Positions 48,740-57,730 of a stretch of 64,000 nt of DNA are shown one piece after another; position 1 is the first letter of the stretch, and every line of letters begins with the position of its first letter. A program made the translations under genes and the position numbers. The stretch lies in NCBI RefSeq assembly GCF_014270065.1, contig NZ_JACNME010000007.1, positions 126,311 through 190,310 on the forward strand, written 5' to 3'. The DNA is from Quadrisphaera sp. RL12-1S (lineage in GTDB: Bacteria; Actinomycetota; Actinomycetes; Actinomycetales; Quadrisphaeraceae). The notes under the pieces are model-generated. The model was not told the origin of the DNA. It saw nothing but the letters and a program-made list of their open reading frames with translations, and did not search any database.

Positions 48740-50905
48740 TCAGCGCGGGGTGAGGGCGGAGCGGACGCTGTCGCGCAGCCGCCCGGTGGGGCCACCGGCG
48801 GGGACGATGACCAGCGCGCCCCCTGACGCGGCCGCCGCGGCGGCGCCGCAGAGCGCGTCGGCGTACGACTCCCCGCTGGCCAGCCAGACGGTGGCCGGTG
48901 CCGGTCCGGCCTCGAGCACGGCGGCGGCGGTCTCGTACCGGCTGGCGCCGGAGACGCGGTCCACCGCCCCACCGGTCACCGCCGCCACCTGGCGCAGCAC
49001 GGCGTCCGAGACGGCCGCGGGGCCGCCGAGGACGACGACGCGCGCCGGCCGCCACTGACCCAGCTGCTCCGCCGTCGCTGCGGGCAGCACGGCAGGGGTG
49101 GTGAGCAGCAGCGGAGACCCGCTGCGCCCGGCGGCGCCGGAGGCGGACAGGGCGTCGGGGAAGGCCTCCCCCGAGGCGAGGTAGACGGTCCCCGGCGCGG
49201 TGCCCGCAGCGGTGCCCGCAGACCCGCCCGACGACGCTCCCGCGGCCGCGAGGGCGTCCAGGGCCACCGCGCGGGCGGTGGCGTACCGGTCGTCGCCGGA
49301 GGCCCTCACCACGGAGGCGCCGGTGGCCTGGCGGACCTGGTCGAGCACGGCGTCGCTGATGGCCGCCGGTCCGCCCGTGGCGGTGACGGTGTCCGGGTGC
49401 AGCCGCGCCAGCTCGGCGAGCACGGGCGCGGGCACGGCGTCGGGCCGGGTGAGCAGCACCGGGGCGGCGCTGCCCGCGGCGGCGGCGGCCGCACCGAGCG
49501 CGTCGGCGAAGGCGGTGCCGGTGGCGAGGTAGGCGTGGTGGGCGCCGTCGGGGAAGGCGCGGGCGGAGACCAGGGCGCTGGTGCTGTAGCTGTCGCCGCC
49601 GGCGATGCGCTCCGAGGACCGGCCCGCGGCGAGAGCGGCCAGCGCGGCGTCGCTGATGAGCGCCTGCCCCCCGATGGCCACCACGGCGCCGCTGCCGGCG
49701 GCCACCGGCGGGTCGCTCAGCGTCGTCGCCGTCGACGCCCTCACGAGGCGGTCGGTGGTGCCGGCGGTGGGGCTCGCCACGCGCGAGGCCCCCGCGGTGA
49801 GGGCGGCGGCCACCTGCTCCGGGGTGAGCGAGGGGTGGGCTCCCAGCAGCACCGCGGCGGCACCGGCGGTGATCGGGGAGGACAGGGAGGTGCCGCTGGT
49901 CACCACGGCGGAGGTGTCGCTGTCGGAGCCCGCGCTGACGATGGAGGCGCCCGGGGCCAGCAGGTCCACGCACGAGCCGCGGTTGGAGAAGCCGGCCAGG
50001 GAGTCGCTCGCGGTGCTCGCACCCACGGTGATGACGGACGGCTCGCGGGCGGGGCTGCTGCCGCACGCGTCGGCGCCCTCGTTGCCGGCCGCCACCACCA
50101 CGGTGATGCCGTCGGCGACGGCGGCGCGCAGCGCGCGGTCCAGCGCGTCCGAGGGCGGGCCGCCATAACTGACGTTGAGGACCGCGGGCGTGCCGGCGCG
50201 GTGGTCGTCCACGGCCCACGCGACGGCGGCGATGAGGGAGCTGCTGCGGGCCGTTCCCGCGCACCCGCTGACGCGCAGCGGCACGAGCGTGGCCTGCTGG
50301 GCCGCGCCGACCAGCCGCCCGGCCAGCACGCCGGCCACCGACGTGCCGTGGCCGTTGCAGTCGGAGGTGCTGCCGCTGCCGGAGAAGTCGACCCCGGTGC
50401 GCACCCGGCCGGTGAACGCGGCGTGGCTGGCGCGCAGGCCGGTGTCCACCACGTAGGCGGTCACGCCGGCTCCCCCGCCGCCGGGGGCGTACTGCCCGTC
50501 GAGCGGCAGCGAGGCCTGGTCGATGCGGTCCAGGTGCCAGGGCACCGGACCGGTGGACCCCGTGGTCGTCGCGGTCGGGGAGAAGAGGTCACCGGCGGGC
50601 GCGAACGCGTCGGCGGTGGGGGTGAAGACCGCGTCGGGCTCCACCGCGGCGGTGGAGAGACGCTCCAGCCGCGCGGCGCTGGCCCCGGTGGCCCGCACCA
50701 CCACGCTGCCGGTCTCGTCGTGGACGGCGAGCACGTCGCCCTCGCGGTCGGCGGCGGCCGCCGCGCCCGCGAGGTCGGCGGGGTCGGCCACGCTGACCAC
50801 GTAGGTCTGCAGCGGCGCCGGGTCGGCCCACGCGGCGCTCGGCCCGGCCAGGGCGAGCAGCGCCACCGCGGCGGTGGTGGCCTGGAGCGTCCGTCGTCGA
50901 CCCAC
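48740..50905 (-). CDS. Secreted subtilisin-like protease (S8) with CW_binding_2 repeats
   Basis: A 721-residue protein: signal peptide (about 1-28, AWA-DP), I9-type inhibitor propeptide (35-95, LQTYVVSVADPADL), and an S8 domain with Asp154 (VVDTGL), His186 (NGHGTSVAG) and Ser340 (TSGTSLSSP); the oxyanion Asn is in AAGNEGAD. Four cysteines in the catalytic domain could pair. From about residue 405 on there are CW_binding_2 repeats (RIAGGDSYSTS, RASGDDRYATA, RVSGASRYETA) with ALISDAAL/AVSDAVL strands. The protease should self-process and remain bound to the wall. It differs from the subtilase at 33010, which has no wall repeats. Start: GTG at 50905, no clear ribosome site. Confidence 0.9.
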   Translation of the reverse strand: MGRRRTLQATTAAVALLALAGPSAAWADPAPLQTYVVSVADPADLAGAAAAADREGDVLAVHDETGSVVVRATGASAARLERLSTAAVEPDAVFTPTADAFAPAGDLFSPTATTTGSTGPVPWHLDRIDQASLPLDGQYAPGGGGAGVTAYVVDTGLRASHAAFTGRVRTGVDFSGSGSTSDCNGHGTSVAGVLAGRLVGAAQQATLVPLRVSGCAGTARSSSLIAAVAWAVDDHRAGTPAVLNVSYGGPPSDALDRALRAAVADGITVVVAAGNEGADACGSSPAREPSVITVGASTASDSLAGFSNRGSCVDLLAPGASIVSAGSDSDTSAVVTSGTSLSSPITAGAAAVLLGAHPSLTPEQVAAALTAGASRVASPTAGTTDRLVRASTATTLSDPPVAAGSGAVVAIGGQALISDAALAALAAGRSSERIAGGDSYSTSALVSARAFPDGAHHAYLATGTAFADALGAAAAAAGSAAPVLLTRPDAVPAPVLAELARLHPDTVTATGGPAAISDAVLDQVRQATGASVVRASGDDRYATARAVALDALAAAGASSGGSAGTAAGTAPGTVYLASGEAFPDALSASGAAGRSGSPLLLTTPAVLPAATAEQLGQWRPARVVVLGGPAAVSDAVLRQVAAVTGGAVDRVSGASRYETAAAVLEAGPAPATVWLASGESYADALCGAAAAAASGGALVIVPAGGPTGRLRDSVRSALTPR

Positions 50906-50981
50906 ACCGCGTCATCGACCCGACCGCCCCCGGCCAGCACCCCCCGGCGGCGCGCGCCACCCGACCAGACCAGCCCCACCT

Positions 50982-51037
50982 CCGTGATCATGGGCGTTGC
51001 GCGCACACCCCACCGTGATCATGGGCGTTGCGCACAC
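50982..51037. repeat. Paired dispersed repeat, locus 2
   Basis: Two copies of CCGTGATCATGGGCGTTGCG start at 50982 and 51013 (31-bp period) in the gap between two minus-strand wall-binding genes. The core is identical to the pair at 12412-12467, 38.5 kb away, with the same spacing. Confidence 0.8.
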
Positions 51038-51048
51038 CCGGGCTGGGG

Positions 51049-53487
51049 TCAGCCCTTGGCGGCCGCGCCGAACGCCGCCATCACCGACGCCGGCACCGCT
51101 GCCTCCCCTCCGAACACCACCGTGCTGCTGGGCCGGCTGCTCGGGATCGCCGCGAGCGCCTTGACCACGTTCGGGTCCAGCTGGTCCCCGTGGTTGAGCA
51201 GCAGCGGGCCCACCAGCGTGCCCATCGCGGTGGAGCCGACCAGCGCGTCCGGCCAGGTGGTGCCGGTGGCCAGGCCCACCACGTCGGTGCGGGCACCGGC
51301 GGCGGCGTCGAGCGCCACGAAGCGCTCGGCCACCCTGCGCGCCGTCTCGTACCTGTCGCTGCCCACCACTGCGGCCGCCGCGGCCGTGCGCCCGGCGTCA
51401 CCGCCGAGGCTGGCCGCCGCCAGCGCCGCCGCTCCGCCCACGGGGACGGTCCGGGCGCCCGTCGGGTCCATCTGCTGCAGCAGCGTCCGGGTCACGGGCG
51501 GCAGCACGCCGTCCTTCGACAGCACGATGAGCCCGCCGGTGCGCCGCGCCAGCGACACCACCACCAGCGCGTCCGGGTAGTCGGCTCCGGTCACGAGGTA
51601 GATCGGGCCGGTCGCCGTCGTCGTCATCTCGTCGGACAGGCGCTGCGCCAGCTTGGTGGCCGTCTCGAAGCGGTCCACCCCGCCCACCCGCTCGGTGCGC
51701 CCGGGCGCGATCTTCTCCAGCGCGGAGAACACCGACGGCGAGATGGCGTCCTCCCGGCCGGTCACCACGATCGAGCCGCCGGCCGCCAGCGAGCGGCGCA
51801 CCTCGGCCTCGACGGCCGGGTCGAGCTTGCTGCCCGGCGTCAGCAGCAGCGAGCCGCCCTTCTCGGCGGCGTAGCGGGCGCCTCCGGCGGAGTCGGCGTA
51901 GGAGCTCGCCGAGGAGATGACCACCACGGGCACCGACCCGGCCTTCGGGAACAGCTGCTGCGAGGTGTCCACCGAGGTGGCCACGCGGTCGTTGCCGGAG
52001 AAGCGGTGCGCCCCCGGGTCGGGCACCACGGCGTTGCCGGGCACCTTGGGCCGGGTGGACGACGACGACGAGCGCGGCGTGAAGACCGGGTCCGGCGCTG
52101 GCGCGCTCGACGGGCTGCCCGTCGACGACGAGGGCTGCGGCGAGGGAGCCGCTGCGCACGCGGGGGTTCCCGTGGCAGGAACGAGGTCGCTGCGGCGTCG
52201 GTACTCCCCCGGCAGAGCGGGAGCGGCCAGGTCCATGACGGCTCCGGTGTCGCCGTCGCCCACCACGAGCGTGCCCCAGCGACCGGCCACCGCCGCGGGT
52301 CTCTTCGGGGCGCCAGTCACCGGCGCCCACGCGAGCTGCGACGCCGACGAGTCCGCCTCGACCACGGAGGACGTCGCGGCGTCGACGGCGACGAGGCGGT
52401 CGACGGGCCACTCCAGGGACAGCGCGAGGGAGACCGGCGCCATGAGTTCCGGGTCGTCCGTCGAGACCGCCACCAGCGACGACGGCCCGCCGAGGTCACC
52501 CGGCACGATCCGGTAGACCTGGTGGTTGCCCGGGTCTGCGAGGAAGAGGTCGCCGTCGGTGTCGACGGTCAGCGCGGTGGGTGTCGCCAGCGATGCGGCT
52601 CGTCCGAGCACGGCGACGCCCTGCTGCGGCCGCGTCCCCTCGGCGGGTGCACAGCCCGGTCCTGCCACCACGGAGAGCTGCCCGGGGACGCTGGCAGGGG
52701 TGGGCTGCTCCTCGTCGACCTCCACCAGGCGGGCCGCGGCGAAGCTCCACTGCGTGGCGACGTCGGAGACGTCCACGCCCAGCACCTCCCTGGCCTCGCT
52801 GTCGGCGATGTAGAGCCGGTCACCGGTGAGGCTCACCGCCAGGCCGCTGGGTGAGCGCAGGGGGGAGGACGTCGCCGGCCCTCCCTCGACCGGCGTCCCC
52901 TGCTGGCCGTTCCCCGCCACGACCACTGCTGCGGCGGAGTCCGCCTTCACCATGAACACCAGGTGGGCCTGCGGGTCGGCGATGAAGACGTCTCCACCGG
53001 CGTCAGTGGCCAGCGCCGTCGGGCGGAGCATCGCCGGGGTCGCTGTCGCGCCGGGATCGCACCACGCGAGCCCGTCGGCGGGCGCGACTCCGGCTGCCAC
53101 GACGCACGTGGTCTCCCCGTCGTTGCGGAGCACGCGGCGCCGGTCGGGCTGCGAGACCCACCGCACGTCGCGGCCTGCGCGGTGGTCGACGTCGTAGGCC
53201 ACACCACCGACGAGACCCGGCAGGACCGTCGAGGTACCGGTCGTGCTCGGCTTCGCAGGGCGTGCCGGAGCGGACGTCGGACCGAGGGGCGGGGGGTTGA
53301 GGAAGAAGAACGGCAGCTGCGGGACCAGCGGCAGCGGAACGGAGTCGCCCACCAGCGACGTCGCGGGGGTCTGCACGTCCGACGCGCTCTGGGCGCCCGC
53401 TCCGCACGCGCTCAGCAGCGGGATCGCCAGGGCCGTGGCGAGCGCGAGGGCGCGCGTGGTGGTGGTCCGGCCGGCGGTGGTGCGCAC
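51049..53487 (-). CDS. Lipoprotein with NHL-type propeller and CW_binding_2 repeats
   Basis: An 812-residue protein. The GTG at 53487 gives a good lipoprotein signal (TTTTRALALATALAIPLLSAC, lipobox LSAC) with an AGG 5 nt upstream; the frame is open further 5' without typical content. Residues about 60-430 look like a beta-propeller with NHL-like blades (DVFIADPQAHLVFMV, RLYIADSEAREVLGV, DLFLADPGNHQVYRI). A Ser/Pro linker (about 440-500) is followed by CW_binding_2 repeats (RFSGNDRVATS, RVGGVDRFETA, VVGSDRYETA). Architecture and several motifs (VGLATGT-WPDAL) match the protein at 19595-22183, so the two are paralogues, one membrane-anchored by lipid and one secreted. Role unknown. Confidence 0.85.
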   Translation of the reverse strand: MRTTAGRTTTTRALALATALAIPLLSACGAGAQSASDVQTPATSLVGDSVPLPLVPQLPFFFLNPPPLGPTSAPARPAKPSTTGTSTVLPGLVGGVAYDVDHRAGRDVRWVSQPDRRRVLRNDGETTCVVAAGVAPADGLAWCDPGATATPAMLRPTALATDAGGDVFIADPQAHLVFMVKADSAAAVVVAGNGQQGTPVEGGPATSSPLRSPSGLAVSLTGDRLYIADSEAREVLGVDVSDVATQWSFAAARLVEVDEEQPTPASVPGQLSVVAGPGCAPAEGTRPQQGVAVLGRAASLATPTALTVDTDGDLFLADPGNHQVYRIVPGDLGGPSSLVAVSTDDPELMAPVSLALSLEWPVDRLVAVDAATSSVVEADSSASQLAWAPVTGAPKRPAAVAGRWGTLVVGDGDTGAVMDLAAPALPGEYRRRSDLVPATGTPACAAAPSPQPSSSTGSPSSAPAPDPVFTPRSSSSSTRPKVPGNAVVPDPGAHRFSGNDRVATSVDTSQQLFPKAGSVPVVVISSASSYADSAGGARYAAEKGGSLLLTPGSKLDPAVEAEVRRSLAAGGSIVVTGREDAISPSVFSALEKIAPGRTERVGGVDRFETATKLAQRLSDEMTTTATGPIYLVTGADYPDALVVVSLARRTGGLIVLSKDGVLPPVTRTLLQQMDPTGARTVPVGGAAALAAASLGGDAGRTAAAAAVVGSDRYETARRVAERFVALDAAAGARTDVVGLATGTTWPDALVGSTAMGTLVGPLLLNHGDQLDPNVVKALAAIPSSRPSSTVVFGGEAAVPASVMAAFGAAAKG

Positions 53488-53772
53488 GAGGCCTGCTCTC
53501 GTCGGGTGGTGCTCCGTCGTGGGGGTGCCCACCGCGAGCGCTCCAGCGGTGGACGCTGCCGCGAGGGCCAGGTCTTCGACGGTAGGCAGGCGGCGCGCCG
53601 CGGTGCGGGAGGCGCGCGGGAGCCTCCAGGACGGGAGACGGGCAGAACGTCGCAGGTCAGAGGCGTATGAGGTGTGTGGTGTCCGTGTGGCACGAGGGGG
53701 TTGCGGGACGCGACCCGCCCTGACGACGAGCGTCAAGTGAGCCGGGACAGCCGCCGCGCCGGCGCACAGCGA
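53488..53772 (-). other. Intergenic stretch upstream of the NHL lipoprotein
   Basis: No convincing gene in this part of the 378-bp gap 53488-53865. On the minus strand TTGACG (53731-53736) could be a -35 box, but the matching -10 is weak (TCGCGT at 17 bp). The rest is open in the lipoprotein frame without protein-like composition. Confidence 0.3.
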
Positions 53773-53806
53773 GAGCGCCCCACCCGGCTCACCGGGCGGG
53801 GCGCTC
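53773..53806 (-). terminator. Terminator of the furanose transporter operon
   Basis: GAGCGCCCC (53773-53781) pairs with GGGGCGCTC (53798-53806), and after one mismatch five more pairs close a CTCA loop. It lies about 60 nt beyond the stop of the last permease gene on the minus strand. Confidence 0.6.
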
Positions 53807-53865
53807 CCTTCGTCACCGGGGCTGGGGGACGCCCGGGACGCTCTGGTGCCGCCGTGACTTCGCCG

Positions 53866-54903
53866 TCAGGCCGCCGGCACTGGGGCCGGTGCCTGCTTCT
53901 CCGCGGGGCGGACGGCGGGGCGGCGCCGCACGGCGATGACTCGCTGCAGGATGACGAACGCCAGCAGGACGGAGCCGATGGCCACGCGGGTCCACCACGA
54001 CTCCAGGCCCTCCCGCGAGTTGAGCACCTGGATCAGGCCGTACACGAGCACCCCGGCCCCGGTGCCGAGCACGTACCCGTAGCCGCCCGTGAGCAGGGTG
54101 CCGCCGATGACCACCGCGGCGATGGCGTCCAGCTCCATGCCCACGCCGGTGAGGTTGTAGCCGGACTTGGTGTAGAGGGCGAACAGGAGGCCCGCCACAC
54201 CGGCGCAGGTGCCGCTGATGACGTACACCCACACCCGCGTGCGGTCCGCCCGCAGACCCATGAGGTTGACGGCGTTGCCGCGGTCGGCGGCACCCAGGCC
54301 GTACACGGTGCGCCCGAAGCGGGTGTGGTGGAGCACCAGGTAGGCGAGCGCCAGCACCCCGAGTGCGATGAGGATGCTCGCGTTGATGCGCCACGACGTC
54401 CGGCCCTCCCCGAAGCGGAGGCTCCACGAGGCCAGCGCCGAGAAGGTCGGGTCGTCGATGGGCAGCGAGCGGGTCCCGATCACCGTGGCGGCACCGCGAG
54501 CGAGGAACAGCACCGCGAGGCTGGCGATGAAGGGTTGGACGTCGAAGAACTGCACCAGCACGCCGATGATCGCGCCGCACGTGGTGCCGACGAGGACGCC
54601 CACGACGAGCACCACGGGTGCGGGCCAGCCGGCGATGAACAGCTGCGCCACGACCAGCCCGACGAGCGCCACCACGGCTCCCACCGACAGGTCGATGCCC
54701 CCGGCGAGGATGACGAAGGTCATCCCCACCGCCAGCACCAGCAGGAACGAGTTGTCGATGAGCAGGTTGGAGAGCAGCTTCATGGAGATGAAGCCCTGGC
54801 GGGGTGTGCTGTAGCGGGCCTGGCCGACCGCGAGCAGCGCGACCAGGGTGACGAGCGTCCCGGCGACGGGCAGGTACCGCGCATCGAGCCGGCGGAGCCT
54901 CAC
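53866..54903 (-). CDS. yjfF: Furanose ABC transporter permease, YjfF type
   Basis: A 345-residue permease with about ten helices. The GTG at 54903 overlaps the stop of the previous permease gene (GTGA), which decides the start; an ATG at 54783 begins the conserved core (MKLLSNLLIDNSFLLVLAVG). MTFVILAGGIDLSVGAVVAL is the signature of BPD_transp_2-type sugar permeases, and VGLVLHHTRFGR-like AYLVLHHTRFGRTVYGLG continues it. GNAVNLMGL and GGTLLTGGYGYVLGT match YjfF, one of two permeases of the E. coli galactofuranose importer. It is the last gene of the ytfQ-ytfR-ytfT-yjfF operon, followed by a terminator. Confidence 0.9.
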   Translation of the reverse strand: MRLRRLDARYLPVAGTLVTLVALLAVGQARYSTPRQGFISMKLLSNLLIDNSFLLVLAVGMTFVILAGGIDLSVGAVVALVGLVVAQLFIAGWPAPVVLVVGVLVGTTCGAIIGVLVQFFDVQPFIASLAVLFLARGAATVIGTRSLPIDDPTFSALASWSLRFGEGRTSWRINASILIALGVLALAYLVLHHTRFGRTVYGLGAADRGNAVNLMGLRADRTRVWVYVISGTCAGVAGLLFALYTKSGYNLTGVGMELDAIAAVVIGGTLLTGGYGYVLGTGAGVLVYGLIQVLNSREGLESWWTRVAIGSVLLAFVILQRVIAVRRRPAVRPAEKQAPAPVPAA

Positions 54904-56036
54904 GCTCCCACCTCCTTGACGTTCGAGGACGGCCGCGAGACGGGCTGGGCGGCCGGCTGCGCGGCCGAGGCCGCTTCCGGCCGGCGCGGGCCGCTGCTCG
55001 CGGTGCGCCTGCTGGCCAGCCAGCCGCGGGCGCGGGGGGAGGCGGCGATGCACAGGGCGATGAGCACCGCGGCCTTGAAGAGGTTGGTGGTGGTCGACGG
55101 CAGCTGGAAGATGATCACTGCTCGCTCGATGGTGGTGAGCAGCAGCGCCCCCACCACCAGGCCGGAGAGGTAGAACCTGCCGCCGTCCAGCTTGGTGCCG
55201 CCCAGCACCACCACCACGATGGCGTTGAGCTCGAAGAACAGGCCGATGTTGTTCGCGTCCGCCGCCATCGTGGGGGCGCCGTAGATGATCCCGGCGAGGG
55301 CGGCCAGCACCCCGGCCAGCACGTAGACGGTCCAGGTGGTGCTGCGGGCGCGCACGCCGGACAGCCGCGCGGACTCGCGGTTGACGCCGATGGCCTCGAG
55401 CAGCACGCCGAGCGCGCTGCGCCGGACCACCAGCGCCACGAGCGCGAAGACCACGGCGCCGATGACCACCGCCTGCGGGAGCCCGAGCACCGACCCGGCG
55501 CCGAGCGCCTTGAACGGCGGGCTGGTCACCGTGGTGATCTGGCCCTTGGTGATGAGCATGGCGATGCCGCGCCCCGCCACCATGAGGATCATGGTGGCGA
55601 TGAACGGCTGCACTCCCAGCAGCGTCACCAGGGCGCCGTTGAAGGCGCCCACGGCCACGCCGAGCACCAGGCCCAGGACCACCGCGGTGGCCACCGTGGC
55701 GGGAGCGCTCGGGTCGGCGGCGCGGTCGAGGTAGGTGAGGGACACGGCCAGGGAGATGGCCATGACCGCCCCGACGGACAGGTCGATGCCCCCGGTGGCG
55801 ATCACCAGGCACATGCCGAGGGCCAGCAGCAGCGGCGTCACGGCGTTGCGCAGCAGGTCGATCGGCTGTCCGACCAGGGCGCCGTCGCGGACCGTGACGT
55901 CGAGGAAGCCGGGGCTGGCGACGGCGCAGGCGACCAGCAGCACCACCAGCGCCGCCGTCGGCCAGAACAGGGTGTGGCCGGCGACGCGCCGGGCCCAGCC
56001 GACGGTCCCACCGGGGGTGGCGCTGGTGGCGCTCAT
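54900..56036 (-). CDS. ytfT: Furanose ABC transporter permease, YtfT type
   Basis: A 378-residue membrane protein with about ten helices; LALGMCLVIATGGIDLSVGAVMAI is the family signature, and GVNRESARLSGVRARSTTWTVYVLAG the conserved cytoplasmic loop. It partners with the YjfF-like permease to form the channel driven by the double ATPase. The ATG at 56036 overlaps the stop of the ATPase gene (ATGA), and its own stop overlaps the next start, so the three membrane-side genes are tightly coupled. Substrates of this type are furanose forms of galactose or arabinose (established for E. coli YtfQRT-YjfF); here context favours arabinofuranose. Confidence 0.9.
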   Translation of the reverse strand: MSATSATPGGTVGWARRVAGHTLFWPTAALVVLLVACAVASPGFLDVTVRDGALVGQPIDLLRNAVTPLLLALGMCLVIATGGIDLSVGAVMAISLAVSLTYLDRAADPSAPATVATAVVLGLVLGVAVGAFNGALVTLLGVQPFIATMILMVAGRGIAMLITKGQITTVTSPPFKALGAGSVLGLPQAVVIGAVVFALVALVVRRSALGVLLEAIGVNRESARLSGVRARSTTWTVYVLAGVLAALAGIIYGAPTMAADANNIGLFFELNAIVVVVLGGTKLDGGRFYLSGLVVGALLLTTIERAVIIFQLPSTTTNLFKAAVLIALCIAASPRARGWLASRRTASSGPRRPEAASAAQPAAQPVSRPSSNVKEVGA

Positions 56037-57646
56037 GCCGCGCCCTCCTTCGGGGTCTGCGCGGACGAGTCCGGGCCTCGGTCTGGCTCGGAGGTCGGCT
56101 CTGCGGCGATGGTCGCGAGCACGGTGTCGGTGGTGACCTGGTCCCCGTTGACCACCTCGGCCACCTTCACGCGGTCGCGCATCACGACGATCCGCTGGGA
56201 CAGGCGCAGCACCTCCTCGAGCTCGGAGGAGATGAACACCACCGACATCCCCTGCTGCGCCAGCTCGACCACCAGCTTCTGGATCTCCGCCTTGGCACCC
56301 ACGTCGATGCCGCGGGTGGGCTCGTCGAGGATCAGCAGGCGGGGGTCGGTGGCCAGCCAGCGCGCCAGGAGCACCTTCTGCTGGTTGCCGCCGGACAGGT
56401 TCTTGATGAGGGCGTTCGGGTTCTTGGGGTTGATGTTCAGCGCGGTCATGTACCGCGCGACGATCTCGTCGAGCTCCTTGGCCGGGATGGGCCGCCAGGC
56501 CCCGCGGCGCGCCTGCAGCGCGAGCGCGATGTTCTCGCGCACGGTCAGGTCCCCGACGATGCCCTCCTTCTTGCGGTCCTCGGTCGAGTAGGCCAGACCC
56601 TTCTGGAGGGCGGCCAGCGGTGTGGCCAGCCGCACGGGGGCGCCGTCCACCTCCAGGCGCCCGGCGTCCGGGCGGTCGGCGCCGCTGACCAGGCGGGCGG
56701 CTTCGGTGCGTCCCGAGCCGAGGAGGCCTGCGAAGCCGAGGATCTCGCCCGGGTACAGGTCGAGGTCGAAGGGCTGCACCGAGCCGGCGCGACCGAGGGC
56801 ACTGGCAGCCACCAGGGGCTGCGCCCCGGGCGGGTGCAGGGAGATCGCGGCCCGGGCGGTCTCCTCCACCCCGGCGAGCTCCTCACCCGAGCGTCCGATC
56901 ATGAGTGAGATGAGCTCGCGGCGCGGGAGGTCGCGGGTGAGGCGCTCCTCCACCAGCCGGCCGTTGCGCAGCACCGTCATGCGGTCGGAGATCGCGTAGA
57001 CCTGGTCCATGAAGTGGGAGACGAACAGCACCGCGACACCGGAGTCGCGCAGCTGGCGCACCACGCGGAAGAGCTCCTCCACCTCGGCCCGGTCCAGGCT
57101 GGACGTCGGCTCGTCGAGGATGAGGACCTTGGCGTCCACCACCATGGCGCGGGCGATGGCCACGAGCTGCTGGACGGCGATGGTGTGCGACTCGAGCAGG
57201 GACCGCGGGTCGATGTCCAGGTTGAGCCGGGCGAGCTGCTCGCGGGCGGCGCGACGGGTGGCGCGCCAGTCGACGAAGGGGCCTCGGCGGACCTCGTGCC
57301 CGAGCATGACGTTCTCGGCCACGGAGAGGTTCGCGCAGAGGTTGACCTCCTGGTAGACGGTCGAGATGCCTGCGGCCTGGGCAGCACCGGGGTCCTTGAG
57401 CTGGATCGCCTCGCCGTCCAGCAGCACCTGCCCCGCGTCGATGGAGTAGACGCCGGTGAGGGCCTTGATGAGGGTCGACTTGCCGGCGCCGTTCTCCCCC
57501 ATCAGCGCGTGCACCTCCCCGGGGAAGAGGCGCAGGTCCACACCGTCCAGGGCGCGCACGCCCGGGAACTCGATGGTGATGCCACGCATCTGGACGACGG
57601 GGACGGCGGGGTCTGCGGTGGGTCTCGGGGTGGCTGGTTGCGCCAT
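56033..57646 (-). CDS. ytfR: Furanose ABC transporter, double ATP-binding protein, YtfR type
   Basis: A 537-residue protein with two ABC cassettes. The first has Walker A GENGAGKST, a Q-loop in STVYQEVNLCANLSVAENV, a signature region QQLVAIARAMVVDAK and Walker B VLILDEPTSSLD. The second has a degenerate Walker A (GLLGSGRTEAARL) but a good signature LSGGNQQKVLLARWLA and Walker B LLILDEPTRGIDVG, as is normal in sugar transporters of this class (RbsA/MglA/YtfR). It powers uptake from the cytoplasmic side. ATG at 57646; 84 nt with a strong hairpin separate it from the binding-protein gene, and its stop overlaps the next start. Confidence 0.93.
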   Translation of the reverse strand: MAQPATPRPTADPAVPVVQMRGITIEFPGVRALDGVDLRLFPGEVHALMGENGAGKSTLIKALTGVYSIDAGQVLLDGEAIQLKDPGAAQAAGISTVYQEVNLCANLSVAENVMLGHEVRRGPFVDWRATRRAAREQLARLNLDIDPRSLLESHTIAVQQLVAIARAMVVDAKVLILDEPTSSLDRAEVEELFRVVRQLRDSGVAVLFVSHFMDQVYAISDRMTVLRNGRLVEERLTRDLPRRELISLMIGRSGEELAGVEETARAAISLHPPGAQPLVAASALGRAGSVQPFDLDLYPGEILGFAGLLGSGRTEAARLVSGADRPDAGRLEVDGAPVRLATPLAALQKGLAYSTEDRKKEGIVGDLTVRENIALALQARRGAWRPIPAKELDEIVARYMTALNINPKNPNALIKNLSGGNQQKVLLARWLATDPRLLILDEPTRGIDVGAKAEIQKLVVELAQQGMSVVFISSELEEVLRLSQRIVVMRDRVKVAEVVNGDQVTTDTVLATIAAEPTSEPDRGPDSSAQTPKEGAA

Positions 57647-57667
57647 GGTGGGGCCTTCCGTGGGGTC

Positions 57668-57704
57668 CCGGGACGGCGCCGCGGTGTCCGCGGCGCCGTC
57701 CCGG
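57668..57704 (-). other. Intercistronic hairpin between ytfQ-like and ytfR-like genes
   Basis: Perfect 17-bp arms CCGGGACGGCGCCGCGG (57668-57684) and its complement (57688-57704) around a TGT loop. In solute-binding-protein operons such hairpins protect the upstream mRNA or attenuate downstream genes, so that the binding protein is made in excess; that role is inferred from position. Confidence 0.65.
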
Positions 57705-57730
57705 GGGGAACGGGGGTCGGTGCCTGCCCG

